A stretch of 64,000 nucleotides of DNA from an uncultured Collinsella sp. (GTDB taxonomy: Bacteria > Actinomycetota > Coriobacteriia > Coriobacteriales > Coriobacteriaceae), in assembly GCA_902465105.1 (NCBI GenBank), contig CABQLM010000002.1:62001-126000 (forward strand). The letters run 5' to 3'. Both the position numbers and the translations under genes were made by a program. Shown piece by piece: positions 50,230 to 61,980 of the stretch (position 1 is the stretch's first letter; every line of letters starts with the position of its first letter). Below the pieces are notes generated by a model. It made no database searches. It was not told the origin of the DNA and was given only the letters and a program-made list of their open reading frames with translations.

Positions 50230-51240
50230 TTATTCTTCAACCGGCGTGAGCACCATCACGGCACGCGTGTCGCTAAAGGAAAGGGAGCGGCAGGTGATGA
50301 GCGTTACGGCCTTGGTTGCCGAAGACGCACGATCGCTCGCATCATCGGCCTTCGCCGATGCTCCATCCAGCATTTCGGAAAGATAGTTCTTTAGACCGTC
50401 TTCGCCATCGAAGCTCGGTGTACGTGCTTTGTTATACGTATCCTCGACAATCTTGGTCACGAGCGGCTTGAGTTTATACGTACCGTCGCGCGTAATGTAG
50501 TACACATACTCGATGCTATCGAACTTTGCCTGGTCGGTCGTGTCCGAAATAATGTTGAACATCGAGCCGTCGTTCATATGATGGCCATAGATCGTGGTCT
50601 GCTGGTCCACCATACCGGGGGCCGTATCGTCGCAGTCCAGGAAAATTGCACCGGAAGCGTTGGATGTACCGTCAAACAACGTGTTGAGGTACTTGGAGTT
50701 ATTGTTGGCCTGAACCACCGGATAATTGATAGCAGTATCCGGAACGTAAATCCAGCCGACAATCTCGGGGTTCGTCTGCGCAAGGGCATCGAAATCAACG
50801 ACGGGGATGCCGCTGCCATCCTTATCGCTCACATATTGTTTCTCGATCTTTGCATACGAGTCGCTTGCCTGTTTGTAGCCAATTTGCGCATTGATGTAGA
50901 TAGCCGCTGCGGCAACAATCAATCCGATTCCGACAATGATGAGCAAGATAGGGAAAATCGACCGACGTTTTTTGCGCGGCTGTTGGACATGTCCCGCCGA
51001 GTCCTTATGGGCCGGTGGCGTAGTACGCTGCGGCGATTTCGCCGTGCTATACGCCGAAGGACGGTATGCGGCAGGCGTATTCTGGCGCTGGCGGCGCTGC
51101 CCTGTCGGCACCACGGGGCGTGGGGCACGGGCATGCTGGGGAGAGGATGCCCGACCCTGCTGAGGCGCACGGCCGTCAGCGGGCTTTGAAGGGTCGGGGA
51201 TTTGAGAGGACCTAAAACGTTTTCCCTGATAGTCGGACAT
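50230..51240 (-). CDS. Class B sortase
   Basis: A 336-residue membrane transpeptidase that attaches sorting-signal proteins to the cell wall. A long Pro/Arg/Gln-rich N-terminal segment (1-90) precedes a membrane helix (about 93-116). The catalytic triad is visible: His near 218 in TIYGHHMNDG, Cys317 in LITCRS, and Arg326 in FSDTRAV. The order, and NYPVVQANNNSKYLN, are typical of SrtB. It lies 778 nt downstream of the GH110 surface protein gene and 37 kb from the LPTTG adhesin, both possible substrates. Confidence 0.9.
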   Translation of the reverse strand: MSDYQGKRFRSSQIPDPSKPADGRAPQQGRASSPQHARAPRPVVPTGQRRQRQNTPAAYRPSAYSTAKSPQRTTPPAHKDSAGHVQQPRKKRRSIFPILLIIVGIGLIVAAAAIYINAQIGYKQASDSYAKIEKQYVSDKDGSGIPVVDFDALAQTNPEIVGWIYVPDTAINYPVVQANNNSKYLNTLFDGTSNASGAIFLDCDDTAPGMVDQQTTIYGHHMNDGSMFNIISDTTDQAKFDSIEYVYYITRDGTYKLKPLVTKIVEDTYNKARTPSFDGEDGLKNYLSEMLDGASAKADDASDRASSATKAVTLITCRSLSFSDTRAVMVLTPVEE

Positions 51241-51276
51241 AACTCTCCTTATGGCACAAAAGGAATGGTGGCAATC

Positions 51277-51741
51277 TTACGCGTCAGCCATCTCCTGTTT
51301 CATTTTCTCAATGACCGTACGATACTCGGGGTCGCAAGCGCCCAGAATCTGTGTGGCGTAGATAGCGGCGTTCTTGGCGCCGTTGATGGCAACACAGGCT
51401 ACGGGCACGCCCGAAGGCATTTGCACCATCGACAACAGCGAATCCATGCCGCCCAGGTCACTCGTCTTCATAGGAACACCAATAACCGGCAGCGGCGTAA
51501 AGGCAGCCACGACACCGCCCAAGTGAGCGGCCTTGCCGGCGGCGGCGATAATCACCTTGATACCGCGATCGGCAGCAGTCGAAGCCCACTCGTGAACCTT
51601 CGCCGGCGTGCGGTGCGCGCTTGCAATCACGAGCTCATAGGGCACGCCCAGCGCCTCGAGCTCGGCGGTGCAGCCTTCCATAACGCCCAGATCGGACTTG
51701 GAGCCCATGATGATCCCGACAACCGGCTTCTGATCTGCCAT
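51277..51741 (-). CDS. purE: N5-carboxyaminoimidazole ribonucleotide mutase
   Basis: A 154-residue class I PurE. The motifs are VGIIMGSKSDLGVM, SAHRTPAKV, AAAGKAAHLGGVVAAFTPLPVIGVP and LLSMVQMPSGVPVACVAI. The length is normal for stand-alone PurE. No purK is adjacent. AGGAGGTC precedes the ATG and a TATACT -10 box lies about 65 nt upstream at 51805-51810. The promoter sits next to the conserved-loop hairpin (c). Confidence 0.95.
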   Translation of the reverse strand: MADQKPVVGIIMGSKSDLGVMEGCTAELEALGVPYELVIASAHRTPAKVHEWASTAADRGIKVIIAAAGKAAHLGGVVAAFTPLPVIGVPMKTSDLGGMDSLLSMVQMPSGVPVACVAINGAKNAAIYATQILGACDPEYRTVIEKMKQEMADA

Positions 51742-51804
51742 AAATAAAGACCTCCTGTTGAGAGCGGTGACGCGGCGAATCCGCGACCCTTAACTACTGA
51801 GAGT

Positions 51805-51810
51805 AGTATA
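51805..51810 (-). promoter_or_regulatory. -10 box of purE
   Basis: TATACT on the minus strand; the leader that follows can form a GC hairpin GCGGATTCGCCGC before the ribosome binding site. Confidence 0.45.
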
Positions 51811-51835
51811 GCTGCTCCCGTCCCTGCGGTCTGTG

Positions 51836-51925
51836 GGTGCTCTGCAGCGGCCCGGTGTTTTCATCTTCACTCCGGTTGCTACGCAAAGTCGTTCAGATGA
51901 AAACACCGGGCCGCCGCAGAGCACC
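51836..51925. repeat. Long intergenic hairpin (c) with conserved loop
   Basis: A 30-bp stem (51836-51865 with 51896-51925, one mismatch) encloses the 30-nt loop TTCACTCCGGTTGC-TAC-GCAAAGTCGTTC-A. The loop matches those at 38451 and 56863, but the stem is unrelated to either. It lies between purE and the GH110 gene. Confidence 0.75.
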
Positions 51926-51968
51926 TTCGACCTACCGGGGGTTGCCATGACGTACGTTGGCTGATAAA

Positions 51969-52005
51969 AAGAGGCCGTTTCGGCTTGTTACCGAAACGGC
52001 CTCTT
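51969..52005 (-). terminator. Intrinsic terminator of the GH110 gene
   Basis: AAGAGGCCGTTTCGG pairs perfectly with CCGAAACGGCCTCTT, followed on the minus strand by TTTTT, 14 nt after the stop at 52019. Confidence 0.92.
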
Positions 52006-52018
52006 GACTGTAGAACGC

Positions 52019-55000
52019 CTAGGCACGCATCGAATTACGACGAAGCCTAACGCCGATGGCCAAGCACAGCGCAGCAGCCATGCCAAAGGTCACCATGAAC
52101 ATCAGTGAATCGTCGGACGTCTGCGCAAGTCCCCGCTTATCCTTGGAGGGCTTGCTGGGCTTATTGACGCCCGCCGCCGTGTTGCCCGAACCGGTCTGGT
52201 TCGAGGAAGCTCCGCCGGTTCCCTGGCTACTGCCGTTGCCGGTGTTACCGGAGCCACCCGTGCCCTGGTCACCGCCGCCGGTGCCGCCCTGGTTACCGCC
52301 GGAGCCGGAATCGGTCCCCTTTTTGGTAAAGCGGGCCTCAATCGATGCGTCCGCATACACCGTCCACGTGTACTCCGCGTCATCGCTCAGAGCCTCGCCG
52401 TCCGCATTAAACCAACCGGCAAACACGTAGCCTTCCTTTGCCTCTGCCTGCGCGGTCACCTTTGCAGCGACCTCTACGGTTCCGTCGTCATCGACGCCCT
52501 CGAGCGCCACAGAACCCGCCTCGTCGTTCGCAGAAGCAGCCTTCACCGCGTAACGCTTCACCTCAAAGACCTTTGAGAGCTTTGCGTCTGCCCAGTCGGC
52601 GTGAGCGCTATAGATATTGTCCTTGCCGCGCGCAACGAGCTTGAGCGTCGAGGCGTCGGCCACATCAATGTCGCCCGTCGATACGAAAGCGTCGCCCGTA
52701 TGCATGACTGGGCTCTCAAAGCGCTTTACGCCATCGACGTAGACCTCAAAGATCACGTTAGCCTCATTGGGCTTCGAGTTGGTCTCGTAGTCAACGCCCA
52801 CTTGTGCGTTAAACGTGGTGTAGCCACGGCCCGTCAGGTCAATCTGGATCTCGGAATTTGCGTGGGTTCCCAGACCCTTCTCAAACGTCTTGGCCTCTTT
52901 GCCGTTCCAAAGGGTCAGGTCGGCGCCGTCAACGCTGGCATCGCGCTTTACCTCGCGGTTATCGCCAGCCGTAGCGCTCGACCACACCATATCGGACAGA
53001 TACAGCTTGCCGGTCGCCAGAATGTGGACCTTATAGGTACGCACCTCAGACGCATCGGGCGAGGTGACGCGGACCTGTGCCGGGGTCTCACCCGTACGCA
53101 CGGCAAACGGTGCGGTAAGGCTACCCGTTCCTTTAGCGACGACGGTCTTGCCCATCACGAGCTCAACGGTGGCCTTTGACTCCTGGGCTTGCGCCGCAAG
53201 CGTGAGCTCGGAGACGTTGGTCGTAGCATGATACTCAAGGGTATCGGAATCAAATGCGGAATCGAGCGACGCCCCGTCGATCGAAAGCTGCTCGAGCACG
53301 GCGTTATCCGCCTGCGGGACCTTGATGGACAGCTCGTAACGAGTCGGCTCGGCGCCCGTCTCGGGCACAACGAGAATCGACACCTTGTTGAGACCGGCGT
53401 GCAGCTGCACGTGACCGTCGGCAATATCGCCGCCGTTGGCGCTCAGAAGCACGCGGCTCGTCGCAGAGGTGGCCTGGGCTGCAATAACGGCCTCGCCGGC
53501 TTCGTCCTTGCGCACGGCATAGGCATACTCGCCATCTTTAAGCTCCACCACGGCGCCATCCACCGTCAGCGATGCAAGCGCCGCAGCGCTGTCGCCCGAG
53601 CGGAGCACAACGAAACGATACGTACGCGTCGTGATGCCATCGGGAGCCGCGACCGTCACCTCGAGCACGTTAATGCCCGCGCCAAGCGTTGCGGTGCCGG
53701 TGGCCTCGACGGCAGCGCCATTGAATGTAGCCGTAATCTTCGCATTTGCGTCACGCGCGGCAAAGTGATAACTGAGCGCGCGCTCCTGCGTAGTGGCGGT
53801 AGTAAAGTAACCGGTCGTCTCGGGGCTAAAGGTAATGCCCGCAGCCGTGCCCGTCACCGAAGAGTCCTCGGCCAAGAATGCGTCCGAAGAAACTGCAGCG
53901 GTCTTGGCCTCGGCCGCGACAGCATCCTCTGCCCGAGCGGCATCGGCGTCGCCACTTACCGTAAACGTCTTGGAACCGCCATACACCAGTCGCGAACCGC
54001 TGCGCACGCGCATCGTCACCGTTGCGGTGCCAGGAGCGTTGGCAGTCACCGTTCCGTTAGAGGAGACCGTCAGGACGGCAGGGTCACTCGACTCACACAC
54101 GACCTCGTCGCCGGTTGCCTGCTTGGAATCGGCGTTGAGCTTAGCGGCGTCATCGGTAAACGTCACGTTGGACGGATCCATGCCCGCAGCCGAAAGGCGC
54201 GCGTTGAGTCCACCGTCGTACTCGTTGCCCGCGAACTCCACATTGCGGCAGTGTCCCATCCAGAACAGCTGACCATCGATGGCGCTCGAGGATGCCGTTG
54301 CCGAGAGCTGGGCATTCTGACCCACGGTAAGCTCAGAGGAGCCTTCGGCCAGCTGCAGTTGCACGCCAGCATCGAGACGCAGGAAACGGTTGTTCATGAC
54401 GCTCAGCCCGTTGACGCTCTTTGCGTCCACCGCCATGCATGTCTGCGAGCCGTTCGATGTAAAGAACGTATTGTTCTCGATCTTGATGCCACGGTGCACG
54501 GTCTGATCGCTGCCTGTGGGATACCTCGTGGGATCGACGAGGATGGCCTGGGCGGCGCCGCGCTTAAAGACATTGCCCGAAATCGTGACATCCTCGACAT
54601 GGCCAGACTCATACCAGCTGTTGTTGTCGTCCGAGATAAAGATTGCGGCCATACCCATGCCGTCAAACATGTTGTTCTCGATGCGAACCTTGCCACGGGT
54701 CGTCACCAGCACGCCGCGGGTGGGCGTCTCCTTAAAGACATTGTCGTGAATGTACACCGACGGCGTGTAGGTAACGTTCTCCGCCACGCAGCTGTTCGCG
54801 CGCACTTCCTCGGGCAGGGCCTCTTCAAACGTCAGGATGATTTTCGTGAGGCTACCGGAGCCCTCGCCCATCGAACCGCCACGACCGTCCGGTCCATCAA
54901 CCGCGGTAACGGTGTACTGGCCCGAGGTCGCCTGCAGCAGATTACTCTTCTGGAAGAACTCGACCTTGTCGCCCACAAAGTAGTTCGGGAAACCAGACGT

Positions 55001-56227
55001 CTCGTGATGCTGGTAGGTCACCTCGATCTTGTGATCAGAAATACGACGCGTGACTTGCAGATACGTGCCGTGCACGTTGATTGGGTCGTCATGGGGGTTA
55101 GAGAACGAGCAGTTCTTGACCTCGATGTTGCCCTTGCAGCCAGACATCTGGATAAAGTCGGCGTAACCGGTCGTGGTGTGACCGCGCGTCATGTCGGCCT
55201 GGAAGTCGACATCGTCGAGCGTAATGTTCTCGGACGACTGCCCCACCATGCCAAAGCCATGCAGGAAGTGGATATCGAGATTGCTCAGCACCACATTTTT
55301 GCTCTTCCAGAGGAATGTGCCCGGATGGTCGCGCTTGGTCGGACGCATCTGATAGCACATGCCCGGACGTACCTCGTCGGGTCTGTTCGACCACGTGATC
55401 TTAAGGCGGTGATTGCCGGCATCGGTGATGGTCGAATTGCGGAACAGCGGGTTATTGTTGGTGTCGCCGCGCCAGGTCAGGCCGCTCACCGTGTCGTAAC
55501 GCTGGGTGTAATTCATAGCATTGCGGGTGGACCAATACGTCTCGCCCGAATAGGGGCTCGCATCGCTCGACCAGGTGACGCCACCGTTTTCGACACGGTA
55601 GTTATAGCACTCGGGAACATACACAATAGCCGAGTTGCCCTCGACCGACTCGACGGTCACATCCACCACCGTGGGAACCTGGAAGTCGACCGAATAGTTG
55701 CGGAAGGTCACGTTCTCGCTCTCGAGTGCGGCAAACGTCGTCATCTTGCCGTGGAACATGAACTGCGAACCATTGCCCTCGATCGTGACGTTGTTCATGC
55801 CCTCGACGAGGATGCCGATGCTCTTCTCGGCCACCGAGGTGTCTGCACCGGTGGTGTTCGAAACATACAGCGTGCGCTTGAACGCCTTATCGGGATAGAT
55901 GTCGTAACGACCCTTGGGGAACGAAACGACCACCGACTTGCCCGCGTCCGTCGCCTTCTTGGCCTCCTCGAGCGCCTTGACGATGCCGGGCTCGGCGTCT
56001 TCGCCGCTATCCGCGACGACGCCGTAATCACGCACATTTATGACAACTGCGTTCGTCTGGTCATCGGCGGTCGCCGTCGTACCGGCAGCATATGCCGAGA
56101 CCGGCAGAGCCGCGGGAGCCGACGCAACCACAAGCGCGGCGGCAAGTCCGAGCACAGCGCGCATCGGAAGCCGACGACGATTACGACAATCGCCCGCCGC
56201 CTTTGCATGAGCACGGCCGCTCATCAT
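52019..56227 (-). CDS. Cell-surface GH110-like alpha-1,3-galactosidase with NPCBM and cadherin-like modules
   Basis: A 1402-residue secreted protein. A signal peptide lies at about 22-48. Residues 60-680 form a right-handed beta-helix like GH110 alpha-1,3-galactosidases: HGFGMVGQSSENITLDDVDF, GYADFIQMSGCKGNIEVKNC and HDDPINVHGTYLQV, the family's active-site region. A Big_2-like domain (about 675-760), three cadherin-like sandwiches (about 800-1070), an NPCBM domain (1075-1220, GLGTHANSEIQIDL) and an InlB-type repeat (1222-1300) follow, then a Gly/Ser/Thr linker. The C-terminus has LAQTSDD, a membrane helix and RLRR, a sorting signal without the usual LPxTG. GH110 enzymes cleave blood-group B and alpha-Gal epitopes; that activity is inferred. 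Confidence 0.8.
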   Translation of the reverse strand: MMSGRAHAKAAGDCRNRRRLPMRAVLGLAAALVVASAPAALPVSAYAAGTTATADDQTNAVVINVRDYGVVADSGEDAEPGIVKALEEAKKATDAGKSVVVSFPKGRYDIYPDKAFKRTLYVSNTTGADTSVAEKSIGILVEGMNNVTIEGNGSQFMFHGKMTTFAALESENVTFRNYSVDFQVPTVVDVTVESVEGNSAIVYVPECYNYRVENGGVTWSSDASPYSGETYWSTRNAMNYTQRYDTVSGLTWRGDTNNNPLFRNSTITDAGNHRLKITWSNRPDEVRPGMCYQMRPTKRDHPGTFLWKSKNVVLSNLDIHFLHGFGMVGQSSENITLDDVDFQADMTRGHTTTGYADFIQMSGCKGNIEVKNCSFSNPHDDPINVHGTYLQVTRRISDHKIEVTYQHHETSGFPNYFVGDKVEFFQKSNLLQATSGQYTVTAVDGPDGRGGSMGEGSGSLTKIILTFEEALPEEVRANSCVAENVTYTPSVYIHDNVFKETPTRGVLVTTRGKVRIENNMFDGMGMAAIFISDDNNSWYESGHVEDVTISGNVFKRGAAQAILVDPTRYPTGSDQTVHRGIKIENNTFFTSNGSQTCMAVDAKSVNGLSVMNNRFLRLDAGVQLQLAEGSSELTVGQNAQLSATASSSAIDGQLFWMGHCRNVEFAGNEYDGGLNARLSAAGMDPSNVTFTDDAAKLNADSKQATGDEVVCESSDPAVLTVSSNGTVTANAPGTATVTMRVRSGSRLVYGGSKTFTVSGDADAARAEDAVAAEAKTAAVSSDAFLAEDSSVTGTAAGITFSPETTGYFTTATTQERALSYHFAARDANAKITATFNGAAVEATGTATLGAGINVLEVTVAAPDGITTRTYRFVVLRSGDSAAALASLTVDGAVVELKDGEYAYAVRKDEAGEAVIAAQATSATSRVLLSANGGDIADGHVQLHAGLNKVSILVVPETGAEPTRYELSIKVPQADNAVLEQLSIDGASLDSAFDSDTLEYHATTNVSELTLAAQAQESKATVELVMGKTVVAKGTGSLTAPFAVRTGETPAQVRVTSPDASEVRTYKVHILATGKLYLSDMVWSSATAGDNREVKRDASVDGADLTLWNGKEAKTFEKGLGTHANSEIQIDLTGRGYTTFNAQVGVDYETNSKPNEANVIFEVYVDGVKRFESPVMHTGDAFVSTGDIDVADASTLKLVARGKDNIYSAHADWADAKLSKVFEVKRYAVKAASANDEAGSVALEGVDDDGTVEVAAKVTAQAEAKEGYVFAGWFNADGEALSDDAEYTWTVYADASIEARFTKKGTDSGSGGNQGGTGGGDQGTGGSGNTGNGSSQGTGGASSNQTGSGNTAAGVNKPSKPSKDKRGLAQTSDDSLMFMVTFGMAAALCLAIGVRLRRNSMRA

Positions 56228-56520
56228 ATGACGCTGAGGTTTCGCCCCCCCTCAACGTCCATTCCATACAATTCAACACGGTCGGCCATAGCGCCCGCCT
56301 CTCGCGACATGCTGCACACAGCGTAAACAAGTATTGGAAAGTATGCTTCACTTGTATGAGTACGTTAACATCGATTCGACAGGCGTCCTTTTTGCGCAGG
56401 CGAACGGACACAATTCGTTTTCTGCCACATTTTTTTCATAAAGTTTGGCCTCGCACCCTGTGCGATATTGCTGTGGTGAACGGTAGATTAGAGGGGTTAA
56501 AGAGGAGTAATAGCAGGTGG
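56228..56520. other. Intergenic region upstream of the GH110 gene
   Basis: A 293-bp stretch without a credible gene, noticeably AT-richer than the coding regions around it. It must hold the promoter of the GH110 gene on the minus strand (ATTCAATAC- and TATTGG-like strings are present, none convincing). I see no repeat or riboswitch in it. Confidence 0.4.
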
Positions 56521-56723
56521 TGGACAGTTTGTTCAGATATGTATTTATTACCCGCCCCTTGAGCGTAAAACTGCCGTTTGGAATTCACCGCGGGCTTATT
56601 ATTGGAATTATTCGCCCTTGAGCGAACCTCTTTTAGCGCTTCGGCACATCACAAACAGCCCAATTGAGTCCAAATCGGCCTTCATCCACCCTCTCAAAAA
56701 TACATATCTGAACTAACTGTCCA
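56521..56723. mobile_element. Possible MITE: 203 bp with 26-bp terminal inverted repeats
   Basis: Ends 56521-56546 and 56698-56723 are inverted copies matching at 25 of 26 positions (TGGACAGTTTGTTCAGATAT type). The 151-bp interior is non-coding and holds two copies of CGCCCCTTGAGCG. No obvious target-site duplication is visible at the borders. Confidence 0.55.
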
Positions 56724-56744
56724 GCGACACGCTCAACAGGCAAC

Positions 56745-56782
56745 AAAAAGGTCCTCCGGTGAGTTGCATTCACCGGAGGACC
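56745..56782 (-). terminator. Intrinsic terminator of the car operon
   Basis: GGTCCTCCGGTGA pairs perfectly with TCACCGGAGGACC, followed by TTTTTG on the minus strand. It is about 180 nt past the carB stop, after the large hairpin (d). Confidence 0.88.
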
Positions 56783-56862
56783 CACACTCACTTTATTTCT
56801 CAGCCCCAGTCATCGCGCAAAGCCCCTTCGACAGTACACGGTGCAGCCAAGTCACCACAAGC

Positions 56863-56950
56863 CGGGGCGGGAGGGGCCGAGTTTCCCCCTGAGCGACTCT
56901 GCCTGCAGCCGGAGCGAAAGGGGGAAACTCGGCCCCTCCCGCCCCGGCCG
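56863..56950. repeat. Long intergenic hairpin (d) with conserved loop
   Basis: A perfect 30-bp GC-rich stem (56863-56892 with 56921-56950) encloses a 28-nt loop. On the minus strand the loop reads TTCGCTCCGGCTGC-A-GGCAGAGTCGCTC, matching the loop at 51866. It starts 11 nt after the carB stop. Confidence 0.75.
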
Positions 56951-56961
56951 GACAGCTCGAC

Positions 56962-60257
<3,296 letters not shown>

Positions 60258-60258
60258 G

Positions 60259-61698
60259 TTAGTTCTCCTCGGTCGCAACGTTCTCGGACTCGGCGAAATT
60301 CCAGCCGGCGAGGCGGTCCTTCGCGGTGTCGATGTCCAGGTAGTTCTCCTCGCCGTCCATGAGTCGCGTAAAGGCGGTAAAGAGATAGTGGGCATCGGTG
60401 GGGCCGGGCGAGGCTTCGGGGTGGTACTGCACCGAGAAGCACGGCGCGTCGAGCAGCTGGATACCCTCGGCAGTGCCGTCGTTGAGGTTCACATGCGTCA
60501 GGCGAATGCGGCCGAAGCGCTCGTTCATCACGACCGGCGCGATACCGCGGCGCACCCAGGCGCGCAGGTCACCGTCGGCCGCATGCTCGGTCTCGCCTCC
60601 GGAGAGCTCAGGGATCAGTTTGCCCAGGCTGGGGAACAACAGGCCAAAGCCGTGGTTTTGCGCAGTAATCTCCACACGGCGGCTCACCAGGTTCATAACC
60701 GGCTGGTTGCCACCGCGGTGACCGAACTTAAGCTTTTCCATCTGAGCGCCGCAAGCCAGGCTGATCATCTGATGGCCCAGGCAAATACCAAAGACCGGCA
60801 CCTTGCCAATCAGCTGCTGCACCTGCTCGTAGGTCTCTACCACGGCATCGGGGTCGCCGGGGCCGTTGGACAAAAAGACGCCATCGGGATTCATGCCGAG
60901 CACCTCACTCGCGGGCGTATCCCACGGCACGACGGTGAGATCGCAGCCGGCGCGGACCAGGCCCTCCAGAATGCCGCGCTTCACGCCGCAGTCGTAGGCA
61001 ACCACCTTGTGGCGGGCAGAGGCGGCGGGGGTGAGCGCAAAGTCATGCGTAGCAGGCAGGTCGCTCGCAGCAAAGTCATGGGGCTCAGGGCAGCTTACGG
61101 TCTTGACCAGGTTCTCGCCCACCAACGTGGGGGCTGCGGCCAGACGCTCGGCAAGTTCGTCGACGTCAAAGACCTCGGTCGAGATAATGCCCATCTTGGA
61201 GCCGTTGTCGCGCAGGTGGCGCACCAAGGCGCGGGTGTCGACGCCCTCGATGGCGACGATACCGTGGGCGCGCAGGTACTCCGGCACGCTTTCGGCAGAA
61301 CGCCAGTTAGAAGGCGTGCCGCACATGTCGCGTACGATCATGCCACGCATGGCCGGAGCACTCGCAGTGCGAGCGGCGTCACCGGGAAAGGCCGACTGGA
61401 CGTCGGTCTCGTCGATGCCGTAGTTGCCGATCTGCGGATAGGTCATGGTTACGATTTGGCCGGCATAGCTCGGATCGGTCATGACCTCAAAATAACCCTC
61501 GAGCGAGGTGTTGAAGCAGACTTCGCCGGTCGCGGTGCCCTCGGCGCCGCATGCACGTCCATAAAAAATGGTCCCATCCTCAAGGTACAGGATGCAGGGA
61601 CCGCAGACGCCCTTGCTGGTTTTTGCCAGCATACGCTGGCAAAGTTCGCTGGGCGCGATGGTGCGGGCAGCAGTGCCCGCGGTATGGTTGTTCGCCAT
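60259..61698 (-). CDS. carA: Carbamoyl-phosphate synthase small subunit
   Basis: A 479-residue glutaminase subunit, about 100 residues longer than usual. The N-terminal domain starts at [18 protein letters not shown] after a ~35-residue extension. The glutaminase triad is visible: Cys in GICLGHQM and His-Glu in YHPEASPGP. Between QNHGFG and [10 protein letters not shown] there is an extra ~35-residue segment containing [19 protein letters not shown], and the C-terminus has a short acidic tail. The start at 61698 is next to GGAAGGAG, which lies within a PyrR-binding stem, so translation is probably repressed by pyrimidines. Confidence 0.94.
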   Translation of the reverse strand: MANNHTAGTAARTIAPSELCQRMLAKTSKGVCGPCILYLEDGTIFYGRACGAEGTATGEVCFNTSLEGYFEVMTDPSYAGQIVTMTYPQIGNYGIDETDVQSAFPGDAARTASAPAMRGMIVRDMCGTPSNWRSAESVPEYLRAHGIVAIEGVDTRALVRHLRDNGSKMGIISTEVFDVDELAERLAAAPTLVGENLVKTVSCPEPHDFAASDLPATHDFALTPAASARHKVVAYDCGVKRGILEGLVRAGCDLTVVPWDTPASEVLGMNPDGVFLSNGPGDPDAVVETYEQVQQLIGKVPVFGICLGHQMISLACGAQMEKLKFGHRGGNQPVMNLVSRRVEITAQNHGFGLLFPSLGKLIPELSGGETEHAADGDLRAWVRRGIAPVVMNERFGRIRLTHVNLNDGTAEGIQLLDAPCFSVQYHPEASPGPTDAHYLFTAFTRLMDGEENYLDIDTAKDRLAGWNFAESENVATEEN

Positions 61699-61702
61699 AA
61701 TT

Positions 61703-61735
61703 CTCCTTCCCGGTCTCACAGGACCGGCTTAAAGG
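61703..61735 (-). promoter_or_regulatory. PyrR-binding stem-loop overlapping the carA ribosome binding site
   Basis: On the minus strand: CCTTTAAG, then CCGGTC-CTGTGA-GACCGG, then GAAGGAG. This matches the PyrR binding-loop pattern (CTTTAA, a stem with loop GTCCNGNGAGRC, GAAGG), and the closing GAAGGAG is the Shine-Dalgarno sequence of carA. Binding by PyrR-UMP would hide it. This is translational control as described for actinobacterial pyr operons. Confidence 0.8.
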
Positions 61736-61756
61736 TTGGTAGTTAGGCCTCGCGGT

Positions 61757-61762
61757 ATTGTA
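61757..61762 (-). promoter_or_regulatory. -10 box of carAB
   Basis: TACAAT on the minus strand. Transcription from it would include the whole PyrR-binding loop. Confidence 0.5.
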
Positions 61763-61835
61763 ACCGCAAGTATGCGCCATAGCGTTAATTTCATCGAAAT
61801 GTTTACGAAATGATAATTATGACTTTCTATGCATA

Positions 61836-61942
61836 ATGATTTTTCTAGGACGGGGATTAAAGAATCATTCTGAGAGCAGGGCTTTGTCGCCAACCGCATA
61901 CATGACAGAATGATTTATTAATCCCCGTCCCAGAAAAATCAT
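61836..61942. repeat. Long palindrome, GGACGGGGATTAA type
   Basis: Arms 61836-61872 and 61906-61942 are inverted copies (34 of 37 match) centred on GGGACGGGGATTAA, enclosing a 33-nt loop. It resembles the GGGGAC-type REP palindromes in size and position. Its right edge overlaps the terminator of the next gene. Confidence 0.7.
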
Positions 61943-61974
61943 CCCGCGTGGTCGTTTGGCTCACACGGGATGAT
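61934..61974 (-). terminator. Intrinsic terminator of the 61981 gene
   Basis: ATCATCCCGCGTG pairs with CACACGGGATGAT (one mismatch), followed on the minus strand by TTTTTCTG, 7 nt past the stop. Confidence 0.85.
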
Positions 61975-61980
61975 GGCGTC

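Noticed and set aside
53189-56326. A >1000-codon open frame opposite the GH110 gene
   Set aside because: High-GC shadow frame; Arg/His/Gly-rich with no domain, while the minus strand encodes recognisable domains and a signal peptide.
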